Shown here: positions 44,518-53,864 of the stretch, piece after piece | How positions within the stretch are numbered: the first letter of the stretch is position 1 | Layout of the letters: each line of letters starts with the position of its first letter | Assembly (NCBI RefSeq): GCF_900155985.1 | Contig: NZ_FTMA01000012.1 | Span: 1 to 64,000 of the forward strand | Length of the DNA stretch: 64,000 nt | Source of the DNA: Maribacter ulvicola | Lineage (GTDB): Bacteria > Bacteroidota > Bacteroidia > Flavobacteriales > Flavobacteriaceae | Direction of reading: 5' to 3' | Position numbers and translations under genes: made by a program | Notes under the pieces: model-generated | What the model saw: the letters and a program-made list of their open reading frames with translations, nothing else | Database searches by the model: none | Told to the model about the DNA's origin: nothing

Positions 44518-45708
44518 ATGAGCAATCAACTTTCGGACAGAATAAACAGCGTTACACCGTCAGCTACTTTGGAAATGGCCGCTAAGGCCCGTGAATTAAG
44601 AGCACAAGGAAAAGATATTATTGGCTTAAGTCTAGGGGAACCGGACTTTAACACACCAGATTATATTAAGGAGGCTGCCATCCAAGCAGTAAAAGATGAC
44701 TACAATTCCTATACTCCTGTTGATGGCTATGTAGAATTGAAGAAGGCTATTATCACTAAATTCAAGAGAGATAACAACTTAAGTTACGAACCTTCTCAAA
44801 TCGTTGTTTCAACCGGAGCAAAACAAGCGCTATACAATGTTGCACAAGTTATATTAAACCCTGGAGATGAAGTAATCTTGCCTTGTCCATATTGGGTTAG
44901 CTATAGCGATATTGTAAAATTAGCAGATGGCGTACCGGTAGAAGTAGCAACTTCTTTGGAGAACGATTTTAAAATGACTCCTGATCAATTAGAGGCTGCA
45001 ATCACACCTAAAACTAGAATGTTATGGTACAGCTCTCCTTGTAACCCTAGTGGATCTATTTATAGCAAAGAAGAATTGCGAGCACTTGCGGATGTTCTAA
45101 AGAACCACCCTCAAATTATTGTGGTAAGTGATGAAATATACGAGCATATTAACTATGGGGTTACAGCACATGCCTCAATGGCAGAGTTTGATGATATGTA
45201 CGACCGTACCGTAACTGTAAACGGAGTTGCAAAAGCATTTGCAATGACCGGATGGCGTATTGGCTACATTGGTGCTCCTGCTTATATTGCGCGTGCAACC
45301 AACAAGCTACAAGGGCAAGTAACTAGTGGTGCAAACTGTATTGCTCAGCGTGCCGTAATTACGGCTTTAGAGGAATCTCCAGACCGTATCCAATACATGG
45401 TAGATGAATTTAAAGAAAGACGTAAACTAATTCTAGGTTTATTGAACGAAATTGATGGTTTTAAATGTAACGAGCCTGAAGGTGCTTTTTATGTATACCC
45501 AGATGTAACCGCTTATTTTGGCAAAACATTTAATGGTACTACAATCAATAACGCATCAGACTTCTCTATGTACATTTTAGAAGCAGCAAACGTAGCCACC
45601 GTTACTGGTGATGCTTTTGGCAACGGAAACTGTATTCGTATTTCTTATGCCGCATCGGTTAAAGAAATTAAAGAAGCTATATCAAGAATAAAAGAAGCGT
45701 TGAAATAA
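44518..45708 (+). CDS. PLP-dependent aminotransferase (aspartate aminotransferase, class Ib)
   Basis: 396 residues, fold-type I. The PLP lysine is Lys239 in NGVAKAFAMTGWRIGYIGAP. Other active-site segments are GEPDFNTPDYIKEAA, VVSTGAKQALYNVAQVI, SPCNPSGSIYSKEEL, VSDEIYEHINYG and the substrate arginine near the C-terminus (CIRISYAAS). The 'SLGEPDFNTPDYI' start and length fit the prokaryotic aspartate/prephenate aminotransferase subgroup. The terminator at 45735 follows. Confidence 0.92.
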   Translation: MSNQLSDRINSVTPSATLEMAAKARELRAQGKDIIGLSLGEPDFNTPDYIKEAAIQAVKDDYNSYTPVDGYVELKKAIITKFKRDNNLSYEPSQIVVSTGAKQALYNVAQVILNPGDEVILPCPYWVSYSDIVKLADGVPVEVATSLENDFKMTPDQLEAAITPKTRMLWYSSPCNPSGSIYSKEELRALADVLKNHPQIIVVSDEIYEHINYGVTAHASMAEFDDMYDRTVTVNGVAKAFAMTGWRIGYIGAPAYIARATNKLQGQVTSGANCIAQRAVITALEESPDRIQYMVDEFKERRKLILGLLNEIDGFKCNEPEGAFYVYPDVTAYFGKTFNGTTINNASDFSMYILEAANVATVTGDAFGNGNCIRISYAASVKEIKEAISRIKEALK

Positions 45709-45734
45709 ACCTCAGCATCTTTTTAAGAACATAA

Positions 45735-45764
45735 AAAAAGTCCCATCGTTTGATGGGACTTTTT
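45735..45764. terminator. Bidirectional terminator between aminotransferase and trkH
   Basis: A 13-base stem (AAAAAGTCCCATC and complement) with a GTTT loop and A/T runs on both sides. It ends 20 bases before the trkH stop. Confidence 0.85.
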
Positions 45765-45784
45765 CATTTATAAATAATTACCTA

Positions 45785-47278
45785 TTAAGTTCTTTTCCAA
45801 AAATATGGTGTCAATAAGATAAGTACGGTAAATAATTCTAACCTACCTGCCAGCATTAAAAAGCCACACCACCACTTTGCCAAATCTGGCAAATTATTAA
45901 AATTGCTCACCGGGTTTAAACTCCCCAATGCCGGACCAACGTTTCCTAGTGATGATGCCGCACCACCAATGGCAGATTCAAAATCCAATCCCAAAAAGCC
46001 TAAAACTAATGCCCCGATAATAAATAGCAACATATAGAGTACAAAAAAACCTATAATATTATAGACGATTTTCTCTTTAACAGTCTTATTGTTATAACGT
46101 ACAGGAATAATGGCGTTGGTATGCAATGTTCTTTTAAACTCTAACACACCGTTCTTAATAATTAGAAGGTGACGCATTACTTTTATACCACCTGCCGTTG
46201 ATCCCGCAGACCCCCCTAAGAAAAATAACCCGAAGAAAAACACAGTTAAAAAAGGTGTCCATTGCGTAAAATCTGCACTTACGAATCCGGTTGTAGTAAT
46301 CACCGAAATTATTTGAAACAATGAGTGCCTAAATGCGCTTTCCGCTTTACCCAATACCATAGGGTAACCCGGCGTAAGCTCGGTAATATTTGCTTGAAAA
46401 TAAACTACAAGCGCTACTATCATAGTAAAAACGATGATGAATCCTGCATAGTACTTAAACTCCTCATCTTGTAATACTTTCTGAACTTTCCCTTTAAAAG
46501 CAAAATAACTAAGTACAAAATTACTACCGGCCAAGAACATGAAAAATATAATGATATATTGTATCATGGGCTGGTCATTATAAAAAGCTACACTTGCATT
46601 TTTTGTTGAAAAACCACCTGTTGATAAGGTTGCCATAGCGTGATTTATAGCGTCAAAGAAAGACATACCGGCCGCTTGCAACAAAATAGTCTCTGCCACG
46701 GTATACCCAAAATAAATCAACCAAAGCCGTTTTGCCGTATCGGTAATTCTTGGGTGCAGTTTATCGCCTGTTGGCCCAGGAGCCTCAGCAGAAAATAATT
46801 GCATGCCGCCAATCCCCAATAATGGCAATATGGCTATAGCCAAAACAATGATCCCCATACCCCCGATCCAATGGGTTAAGCTACGCCAGAAAAGAATACC
46901 TTCTGGCATTGCCTCTATATCATCCATGATTGAAGCTCCCGTTGTGGTATAACCGGATATGGTTTCAAAAAATGCATTTGTAATTGTGGGCAATGCTCCA
47001 GAAAATAAGTAGGGCAACATCCCAGAAATGGACATTACAATCCACCCAAAAGTTACTATAATATAACCTTCTTTCTGTTTCACTTCTTTTTTATGACCTC
47101 TAGTATAGTACATCATAAAAACACCTACGAACATTGTAGTTATAGATGCAAGCGCTATACTTAATGTAGCCCCATCCTGGTAGATACCACTGACAACAGC
47201 CGCTAAAAGCATAAAGCCTCCGTTGCACAGCAGTAAAAGCCCCATGATATGAAATATGATTCTTAAATTAAGCCGCAT
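45785..47278 (-). CDS. trkH: Potassium uptake protein TrkH family
   Basis: A 497-residue membrane pore subunit of the Trk K+ system. Multiple helices with selectivity-filter-like P-loops: SGYTTTGASIM, LSTGGFSTKN, ITTTGFVSADF and SLGNVGPALGS, each with the conserved glycine. The AGRLELFTVLILLTPYFWK end is typical of TrkH/TrkG. It lies one base after trkA and probably shares its transcript. Confidence 0.94.
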   Translation of the reverse strand: MRLNLRIIFHIMGLLLLCNGGFMLLAAVVSGIYQDGATLSIALASITTMFVGVFMMYYTRGHKKEVKQKEGYIIVTFGWIVMSISGMLPYLFSGALPTITNAFFETISGYTTTGASIMDDIEAMPEGILFWRSLTHWIGGMGIIVLAIAILPLLGIGGMQLFSAEAPGPTGDKLHPRITDTAKRLWLIYFGYTVAETILLQAAGMSFFDAINHAMATLSTGGFSTKNASVAFYNDQPMIQYIIIFFMFLAGSNFVLSYFAFKGKVQKVLQDEEFKYYAGFIIVFTMIVALVVYFQANITELTPGYPMVLGKAESAFRHSLFQIISVITTTGFVSADFTQWTPFLTVFFFGLFFLGGSAGSTAGGIKVMRHLLIIKNGVLEFKRTLHTNAIIPVRYNNKTVKEKIVYNIIGFFVLYMLLFIIGALVLGFLGLDFESAIGGAASSLGNVGPALGSLNPVSNFNNLPDLAKWWCGFLMLAGRLELFTVLILLTPYFWKRT

Positions 47279-47279
47279 C

Positions 47280-48629
47280 TTAAAGGAACATTCGTTCTAT
47301 TTTAGGAATTTCTGAAGGTAAACAGCAAACTACTACCCTATCACCTTCCTGTATTTCAAATCCACCAAGAGCAATATAACCTTGACCATCCCTTACAACA
47401 CCACCTATGGTTGCTGCTTTTGGAAAGTTTAATTCTCGAATGGTTGCTCCTGTTACCTTAGAATTTCTTTTTACAATAAATTCTAATATTTCTGCATTCA
47501 AATTGTTTAAACGCATTAAAGCTACTACCTCACCCTTACGAATATGCCTAAATATATTATTGGCGGCTAGAAGTTTTTTGTTGATCAATGTATCAATACC
47601 AATGGAATGCGATAGCTGAAAATAATCCATATTCTCCACTAGTGCAATGGTCTTTTTTATATACTTTGACTTGGCAACCAAACATGACATAATATTGGTT
47701 TCAGAATTTCCGGTTACCGCTATAAAGGCATCCATAGACTCTAAACTCTCTTCATCTAACAGTTCAACATTTCTACCGTCACCGTTTATTACCAAAGCAT
47801 TTGGTAATTCATCTGCTAGATCAAAAGCTTTCTCTTTATTTTTTTCAATCAACTTTACATTGAATTTATTGGCACAAAGATCTCTGGCTGTTTTGTAACC
47901 TACTTTACTACCACCAAGAATCATCACGTTTTTAATTTCCGCTTTCTTTTTACCAGTAAGTTTATACAGCTCGTCAACTCCTTTTTTTACAGTTATGAAA
48001 TATACCTGATCACCTTCTTTAAAAAGAGTATCACCTCTTGGGATTACCGTATATTGTGTGCCTGTACGCTGTAAAGCAATTGGCATGAAGTGTAATTTTG
48101 GAAAAATTTTGGCAGCTTCTTTCACTTGCTTACCAACAAAGGGGGCAGATTTAAGTAAAGATACGCCTACCATTATCAACTCCCCATCTTCAAATTCATA
48201 GGTATCATTAAAAGCAGACTTGTTTAAAAGCATCTGAATTTCAGTAGCCGCCAATGCTTCTGGCGATATTAATTCATCTATACCTAAATCAGAAAATCTT
48301 AAAAGATCTTTGTTTTTTATAAATTCAGTATTTGAAATTCTGGCAATTGTTCGCTTACACCCCAACTGTTTGGCCAACATACAAAGGGTTAAGTTCGTAG
48401 TTTCAGAAGAAGTTACCGCAATAACCAAATCTGATTCTTTTACTTGAGCATCATTCAATACCGAGATAGAAGTTGCATCACCTTTTAACACACGTATATC
48501 TAAATGATTATCCGCGTAAGCAAGACTCTCTTTCTTTGAATCAATCAAGGTAATATCCTGTGATTCATAAGAGAGCAACTTAGCTAAATGAAAGCCTACT
48601 TCCCCCGCACCAGCAATTATAATCTTCAT
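47280..48629 (-). CDS. trkA: Trk system potassium uptake protein TrkA
   Basis: 449 residues: two RCK_N domains and two RCK_C domains in tandem. The first NAD-binding motif is IIAGAGEVGFHLAKLL (residues 3-18); the second is VMILGGSKVGYKTARDLCAN near residue 235. Residues near 430 (GGFEIQEGDRVVVCCLPSEI) complete the second RCK_C. This cytoplasmic ring gates TrkH in response to nucleotides. The operon order is trkA-trkH. No terminator is visible after trkA. Confidence 0.94.
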   Translation of the reverse strand: MKIIIAGAGEVGFHLAKLLSYESQDITLIDSKKESLAYADNHLDIRVLKGDATSISVLNDAQVKESDLVIAVTSSETTNLTLCMLAKQLGCKRTIARISNTEFIKNKDLLRFSDLGIDELISPEALAATEIQMLLNKSAFNDTYEFEDGELIMVGVSLLKSAPFVGKQVKEAAKIFPKLHFMPIALQRTGTQYTVIPRGDTLFKEGDQVYFITVKKGVDELYKLTGKKKAEIKNVMILGGSKVGYKTARDLCANKFNVKLIEKNKEKAFDLADELPNALVINGDGRNVELLDEESLESMDAFIAVTGNSETNIMSCLVAKSKYIKKTIALVENMDYFQLSHSIGIDTLINKKLLAANNIFRHIRKGEVVALMRLNNLNAEILEFIVKRNSKVTGATIRELNFPKAATIGGVVRDGQGYIALGGFEIQEGDRVVVCCLPSEIPKIERMFL

Positions 48630-48830
48630 TTATTTGATTAGATCGCCAATTATCAAGCACCAATTCTCTTCTCTTAACTATAAAAATATGTAAAAGTAGC
48701 CTTGAAAAATATAGCATTTATAATGGGGCAAAATTACATAATTAAATTAGTTTATTCTTTATTTTCAATTCTTTAACCCTTCAATTACCAACCAATCTGA
48801 CTAAAAGGTAATTAAGCATTGGCTATATTG

Positions 48831-48838
48831 TATATTTG
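48831..48838 (+). promoter_or_regulatory. -7 promoter element of ubiE/menG (TATATTTG)
   Basis: An exact TAnnTTTG 26 bases before the ATG at 48857. Transcription would start near 48844, which rules out an earlier open-frame start at 48836. Confidence 0.5.
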
Positions 48839-48856
48839 CAAAAAAATAGCTGTAAA

Positions 48857-49588
48857 ATGCCCCAAAAAATTACTCCATACAAAGATTCTCAATTAGGCAA
48901 GAAAGAACAAGTTACCCACATGTTCGATACTATTTCTAAAAATTACGATGGTCTAAACCGTGTTATTTCTTTTGGAATAGATATTAAATGGCGAAAAAAG
49001 GTGGTTGATATTTTAAAAAAAGAACAACCTCAGTCTATTTTGGACATTGCTACAGGTACTGGCGACTTAGCCATAGCCCTTGTTAAAACCGGCGCAAAAA
49101 AAATTGTAGGCCTAGATATTTCGCCCGGCATGCTTGCTGTTGGCAAAGAAAAGGTGAGCCATAAAAAGCTAGACGGTACTATTGAAATGGTGGTAGGCGA
49201 CAGCGAAAGACTTACTTTTGAAGACAATTCTTTTGACGCCGTAACTGTTTCTTTTGGAGTAAGAAATTTTGAAACCCTTACTACCGGTATGGCAGAAATT
49301 TTACGTGTACTAAAACCAAACGGAACCTTGGTCGTATTAGAAACTTCTGTTCCTACAAGAACGCCATACAAACAAGGCTACAATTTTTACACTAAAAATA
49401 TACTTCCCTTAATTGGAAAACTATTTTCAAAAGATAATTCTGCTTATGGGTATTTGAGCGAATCTGCTTCTGTTTTTCCACATGGTGAAAACTTCAACAA
49501 TATTTTACGCGAAATTGGGTTTATAGATGTAACGAACAAACCTCAAACATTTGGGGTAGCATCAATTTATATTGCAAAAAAAGGCTAA
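48857..49588 (+). CDS. ubiE: Demethylmenaquinone methyltransferase
   Basis: 243 residues from the ATG at 48857, chosen because the promoter element at 48831 leaves no room for the upstream start. C-methylates demethylmenaquinol; menaquinone is the usual Bacteroidota quinone and the likely Na+-NQR acceptor. Signatures: [20 protein letters not shown], motif [38 protein letters not shown] and [20 protein letters not shown]. The PorT gene follows after 60 bases, as in other Bacteroidota. Confidence 0.95.
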   Translation: MPQKITPYKDSQLGKKEQVTHMFDTISKNYDGLNRVISFGIDIKWRKKVVDILKKEQPQSILDIATGTGDLAIALVKTGAKKIVGLDISPGMLAVGKEKVSHKKLDGTIEMVVGDSERLTFEDNSFDAVTVSFGVRNFETLTTGMAEILRVLKPNGTLVVLETSVPTRTPYKQGYNFYTKNILPLIGKLFSKDNSAYGYLSESASVFPHGENFNNILREIGFIDVTNKPQTFGVASIYIAKKG

Positions 49589-49648
49589 TCTTTAATTTTA
49601 GCCTACTCACAGTATATTTAGACGTTTTACAATTGCAAACCAGGATAT

Positions 49649-50341
49649 ATGAAAAAGTGGTTTTTTATACCCCTAACGTTGTTGATTACCAATTTAGTAA
49701 GTGCTCAATTCAACGAAAGCCCCATATTGAACAAACAAAACGAAGATAAAAAAATCTTAAACTGGGGCTATTTCTTAGGTTTAAATCAATACGATTTTAA
49801 AATTGAATATAAAGAAAACGCCCAAGACATCTTGGTAAGCAAAAGCTTTGGCTTTAATGTGGGATTAATAGGTGAATTACGCCTTAATGAATTTTTTGAC
49901 GTTCGTTTTGAACCGGGACTTCATTATGGATCAAGATTAATTGGGTTTCCTGGCTTTGATGATGAAAGAGATGCCATCAGAGAAGTAAAATCTACATATA
50001 TTAATTTCCCCGTTCTCCTTAAAGCAAGCACTAGACGATTTGGAAACTTCAAGCCTTTTTTACTTGCCGGTGGATCACAAAGCTTAAACTTGGGCAGTAA
50101 TGAAGAAAGCCTTGATGATAACAGCTCTGGTACGTTTAGAATGAAAAAATGGGTCTACAATTACGAACTTGGTTTTGGTATTGATTTTTACCTAGAATAT
50201 TTCAAATTTACACCCTCTATACGCGGTGTGTTTGCTATCACCGATGAACTAGTTCCTGACAATGACCCTAATAGCCCTTGGACAGGAAATATTGAGTCTC
50301 TTAAAACCCGCGGTATTTTTATCAATTTTACTTTTGAATAG
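49649..50341 (+). CDS. porT: PorT/SprT-like outer-membrane beta-barrel protein (T9SS)
   Basis: 230 residues: signal peptide (PLTLLITNLVSAQ) and an eight-stranded beta-barrel pattern with aromatic strand ends (WGYFLGLNQYDFKIEY, FFDVRFEPGLHYGSRL, KPFLLAGGSQSLNLG and a final GIFINFTFE). Placement right after ubiE is the location of porT/sprT in many Bacteroidota, and the length fits. PorT is required for type IX secretion. Name confidence is moderate because the sequence belongs to a large outer-membrane barrel family. Its stop is the first base before a heptanucleotide array. Confidence 0.78.
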   Translation: MKKWFFIPLTLLITNLVSAQFNESPILNKQNEDKKILNWGYFLGLNQYDFKIEYKENAQDILVSKSFGFNVGLIGELRLNEFFDVRFEPGLHYGSRLIGFPGFDDERDAIREVKSTYINFPVLLKASTRRFGNFKPFLLAGGSQSLNLGSNEESLDDNSSGTFRMKKWVYNYELGFGIDFYLEYFKFTPSIRGVFAITDELVPDNDPNSPWTGNIESLKTRGIFINFTFE

Positions 50342-50432
50342 CAATTAGCAATTAGCAATTAGCAATTAGCAATTAGCAATTAGCAATTAGCAATTAGCAA
50401 TTAGCAATTAGCAATTAGCAATTAGCAATTAG
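50342..50432. repeat. (CAATTAG)13 heptanucleotide tandem repeat
   Basis: Thirteen perfect, adjacent copies of the 7-base unit CAATTAG (91 bases, no interruption) start at the base after the porT TAG stop, and the stop itself belongs to the same pattern. A partial CAA follows. It lies between convergent genes porT and the TrmH-type gene. It is a plausible slippage-prone site. Confidence 0.97.
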
Positions 50433-50465
50433 CAAAAAATAAATTTTTCAATTTATAATACCAAA

Positions 50466-51185
50466 TTACTTTCTAATTTCATGAAGTAAGATTGCCGTTG
50501 CCGATGCAACATTTAAACTTTCTGTAGTAACACCTCCAAATTGGGGTATTGCCAGTCTATCTGTACATAATTGAGCTACGGCATCAGAAACACCTTTGCC
50601 TTCATTACCCATAACCATAATTCCTTTTTCTGGAAGTCTAGACTCGTTAACACTTATGCCGTCCATAAAAGTACCATAAATAGGCAGTTTTGTTTCAGAT
50701 AAAAAAGATTCAAGATTCATGTACTTAATATTGATTCTAGTAATTGAACCCATAGTAGCTTGCAACACTTTTGAATTATAACAATCTACCGTATCCGTAG
50801 AACAAACAATATCGCTGATACCAAACCAATCGCAAAGCCTTATGATCGTTCCAAGGTTTCCGGGATCCTGGACGCCGTCAAGCACCAACACCCAATCAGA
50901 TGTTATTCTTTCTATTGGTTTTGGAATATAAAAAACTCCAAGATATCCATTGGGGTTTTTAAGACTGCTCATTTGACTCAATTCCCTTGCAGTTACTTTT
51001 TCAACCTGTATATCTTCCTCCTTTAATCCGCTAGGATCAACTGCAAAAATCTTATACGCATTTATGTTAGAGTTCACTACTTCCTCCACAGTCTTTTTTC
51101 CTTCTACAACAAATAGTCCATGCTCATTACGGCACTTTTTTTGCTGTAGACTTTTGATAAGTTTCAATTCACTTTTGACAACCAT
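50466..51185 (-). CDS. TrmH/SpoU-family RNA 2'-O-methyltransferase
   Basis: 239 residues. An N-terminal substrate-binding domain (SLQQKKCRNEHGLFVVEGKK, VTARELSQMSSLKNP) is followed by the SPOUT knot domain: DPGNLGTIIRLCDWFGI, ATMGSITRINIKYM, MVMGNEGKGVS and ESLNVASATAILLHEIRK. It methylates a ribose of rRNA or tRNA; the target nucleotide is uncertain. It is divergent from tamL, and the two 5' ends are only 54 bases apart. Confidence 0.9.
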   Translation of the reverse strand: MVVKSELKLIKSLQQKKCRNEHGLFVVEGKKTVEEVVNSNINAYKIFAVDPSGLKEEDIQVEKVTARELSQMSSLKNPNGYLGVFYIPKPIERITSDWVLVLDGVQDPGNLGTIIRLCDWFGISDIVCSTDTVDCYNSKVLQATMGSITRINIKYMNLESFLSETKLPIYGTFMDGISVNESRLPEKGIMVMGNEGKGVSDAVAQLCTDRLAIPQFGGVTTESLNVASATAILLHEIRK

Positions 51186-51195
51186 TCAAATAATG

Positions 51196-51203
51196 TATTT
51201 TTG
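51196..51203 (+). promoter_or_regulatory. Promoter of tamL (TTG at 51176, TATTTTTG at 51196)
   Basis: An exact TAnnTTTG with a TTG at 51176-51178 (17-base spacer). The -33 element lies inside the start of the divergent methyltransferase gene. Expected transcription start is near 51210. Confidence 0.6.
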
Positions 51204-51239
51204 ATTTCTATGAGGATGGCACTATGCTCCAAAAACAAC

Positions 51240-53804
51240 ATGGCTAAATTAAGCTTATTATCCCTACTGGCAATACTCTTGCTATCTTGCAACTCATTAA
51301 AAAAAGTTGAGGCCGATGAATACTTGGTAATTAAAAATGCCATTTATACCGATTCTATCAAGGTAAACAATGAAGAACTGGAAAGTCTTATCTATCAAAA
51401 ACCCAATTCAACCGTATTAGGTTTCCCTCTAAGATTGAATCTTTACAATATTGCCAAAGAAAACCCAGATTCATCATATAATGCATGGTTATATAAAAAA
51501 GCGAATAGAAAAAAAAGACTTGACAAACTGCTTTCAGCAAAACAAGTGGAGCGGCTGGGAGAGTCATTTATAGTAAAAGGATTAAGCAATTGGCTGAAAG
51601 ATATTGGAGAGGAACCCACAATTTTAGATACTACAAAAACACGATTAAGCTTAGTAAAACTTAGTGCATATTACCAAAGCAAAGGTTATTTTACCAATAA
51701 TACTTCTTACCAAATTGATAGTGCCAAGCGTAAAAAAGCCATAGTAAATTACCACATAGAACTTGGCGACCCTTATATGATCGATTCGCTTGGGAATAAC
51801 ATTTCATCTACCGCAATAGACTCCTTATATTTTTTAAATTCGAAACAATCATTAATAAAAGAAGGGCAACAGTTCAACCTAAGTAATTTTAACAATGAAC
51901 GAGAACGGCTAACAGGTATCTTTAGAAATAATGGTATTCGTAATTTTCAAGAAAGTTCTATTACGTTTGATATTTTACGAGATACCATCAAATCAGCAAA
52001 TGATCAGCAAATGACCATTACCCTCAATATTGGAGATTTAAAAACTAGGGGAGAGAACGAAGTCACCACATCTGCCTACAAAGTAGAAAAAATCAATAAA
52101 ATCAATATTTATACTGATTACTTATCTACAAACACAATAGACTCTGTTTACACCATTGACTATCAAGACTACACAATACATTACTCCAAGAATTTTGACA
52201 TTAAGCCAAAGACTTTAGCAAATGCCATTTTTTTTAAAAAAGATAGTATCTACAGAGATGTAGACAAAATTAGAACTTCAAGGCAATTGAATGCATTGAA
52301 CGTGTTTAAATATCCAAATATTATTTTCGAGGCAGATTCTCTAGGTAATAAAGTAAATACAAATATTTATCTTGCCCCAAAAGCCAAATATTCTCTTGGT
52401 ACCAATTTTGAAGTTAGCCGTTCTAACTTACGTAGATTAGGAGTTGGCTTAGGTACCACCCTACTTATTAGAAATATTTTTAAAGGGGCTGAGAATTTAA
52501 GTATTTCTGCAAATGGATCATATGGTTTATTAAGTAACAATACCTTTGAAGCCAATTACTTTTCTGAATTTGGTGGTGATATCACATTAGATTTTCCTAG
52601 AATTTGGTTTCCTTTCGTCAACACCACCCGGTTGATACCAAATTACACCTTACCAAAAACGAGAATTGCCATTGGAACAAATTTTCAAAATAACATAGGT
52701 CTAGACAAACAGACCTTCAATACTATTTTAGGCTACAATTGGGTACCTAGTGATTTTGTTAACCATGATGTAGAATTATTGAACATTCAGTTTGTTAGAA
52801 ATGTAAATAGTAATCGTTTTTACAACGTTTACACAAATACTTATGAACTTTTAAATGACATTGCCGATAATTATGAAGACGCTACATTATATCCTGAGTT
52901 AGCAGCATATTTTAATTCCAATAGTGACAACGACCAACTTAATTTAATAATTCCGTCCGGCACTAGAGGTTTCACAAATGCAGTATTAAATAATGAGGTG
53001 CCATCTATAAATAAAGACTTTAATGATGTAAACACTATTGAAGAAAGAAGAATTAGACTTACCGAAAACAACTTAATCTTTGCATCTAACTACACTTTTA
53101 ACAAGACAAATAGAACTGGAATTCTCGATAACACCTTTTATCAGTTCCGATGGAAAATTGAAGGTGCAGGTAATGTATTATCAGCTTTTTCAACATTCAT
53201 TCCGTTCAATAAAAATGATGATGACCAACTTTTGGTTTTTGGTGTACCTTTTTCCCAATATATAAAGAATGAATTTGAGTATGTTAAATATTGGGATCTA
53301 TCTCGTTCCAATGTATTAGCGGCGCGTGCTTTTTTCGGCATTGCTATTCCTTACGGAAATTCTGATAATATTCCTTTTGTTCGAAGTTATTTTGGCGGTG
53401 GTTCAAATGACAACCGTGCGTGGTTTCCTTACTCATTAGGCCCAGGAAGTGTTTCTGCCGTGAACGATTTTAACGAAGCAAATTTGAAATTAGCCTTAAA
53501 TCTAGAATATAGATTTCCTGTTGCCGGTGATATTAACGGAGCTATTTTTGCAGATGCAGGTAACATTTGGAATGTTCTTGACAATGTTGAAGACCCTGAT
53601 GCTACTTTTGACGGTGTAAGCTCTTTAAAAGATATTGCTTTAGGAACAGGTATAGGCTTACGATACGATTTTACCTATTTTATATTTCGATTAGATCTGG
53701 GCTTTAAAACCTATAACCCTGCTGAAATTCAATCCAAGCGTTGGTTTAAAGATTACAACTTTGCAAACTCTGTTTTGCAAATAGGCATCAACTATCCCTT
53801 TTAA
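51240..53804 (+). CDS. TamL-like BamA/TamA-family outer-membrane lipoprotein
   Basis: 854 residues from the ATG at 51240, which gives a lipoprotein signal (MAKLSLLSLLAILLLSC, lipobox LLSC). Start codons at 51210 and 51216 lie close to or before the expected transcription start. POTRA-like region about residues 25-330, then a 16-strand Omp85 barrel with the family motif GGSNDNRAWFPYSLGPGS near residue 725, and an ending in FANSVLQIGINYPF. In Flavobacteria this family member is the lipidated TamA homologue TamL; the partner tamB is not in this window. Confidence 0.85.
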   Translation: MAKLSLLSLLAILLLSCNSLKKVEADEYLVIKNAIYTDSIKVNNEELESLIYQKPNSTVLGFPLRLNLYNIAKENPDSSYNAWLYKKANRKKRLDKLLSAKQVERLGESFIVKGLSNWLKDIGEEPTILDTTKTRLSLVKLSAYYQSKGYFTNNTSYQIDSAKRKKAIVNYHIELGDPYMIDSLGNNISSTAIDSLYFLNSKQSLIKEGQQFNLSNFNNERERLTGIFRNNGIRNFQESSITFDILRDTIKSANDQQMTITLNIGDLKTRGENEVTTSAYKVEKINKINIYTDYLSTNTIDSVYTIDYQDYTIHYSKNFDIKPKTLANAIFFKKDSIYRDVDKIRTSRQLNALNVFKYPNIIFEADSLGNKVNTNIYLAPKAKYSLGTNFEVSRSNLRRLGVGLGTTLLIRNIFKGAENLSISANGSYGLLSNNTFEANYFSEFGGDITLDFPRIWFPFVNTTRLIPNYTLPKTRIAIGTNFQNNIGLDKQTFNTILGYNWVPSDFVNHDVELLNIQFVRNVNSNRFYNVYTNTYELLNDIADNYEDATLYPELAAYFNSNSDNDQLNLIIPSGTRGFTNAVLNNEVPSINKDFNDVNTIEERRIRLTENNLIFASNYTFNKTNRTGILDNTFYQFRWKIEGAGNVLSAFSTFIPFNKNDDDQLLVFGVPFSQYIKNEFEYVKYWDLSRSNVLAARAFFGIAIPYGNSDNIPFVRSYFGGGSNDNRAWFPYSLGPGSVSAVNDFNEANLKLALNLEYRFPVAGDINGAIFADAGNIWNVLDNVEDPDATFDGVSSLKDIALGTGIGLRYDFTYFIFRLDLGFKTYNPAEIQSKRWFKDYNFANSVLQIGINYPF

Positions 53805-53819
53805 ATATAATTGTTTTAT

Positions 53820-53827
53820 TACTTTTG
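53820..53827 (+). promoter_or_regulatory. -7 promoter element of fbaA (TACTTTTG)
   Basis: An exact TAnnTTTG 38 bases before the fbaA start. No clear -33 TTG at the preferred spacing. Confidence 0.4.
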
Positions 53828-53864
53828 TTTTTCATTTTTTTAGAAACTAACAGACTACAAAATT

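Noticed and set aside
48836-48856. Longer N-terminus of UbiE (seven extra codons)
   Set aside because: The extra codons overlap the promoter element TATATTTG, and the transcript would start inside them.
50342-50432. CRISPR-like array
   Set aside because: Units are only 7 bases with no spacers, and no cas gene is in the window. It is a simple tandem repeat.
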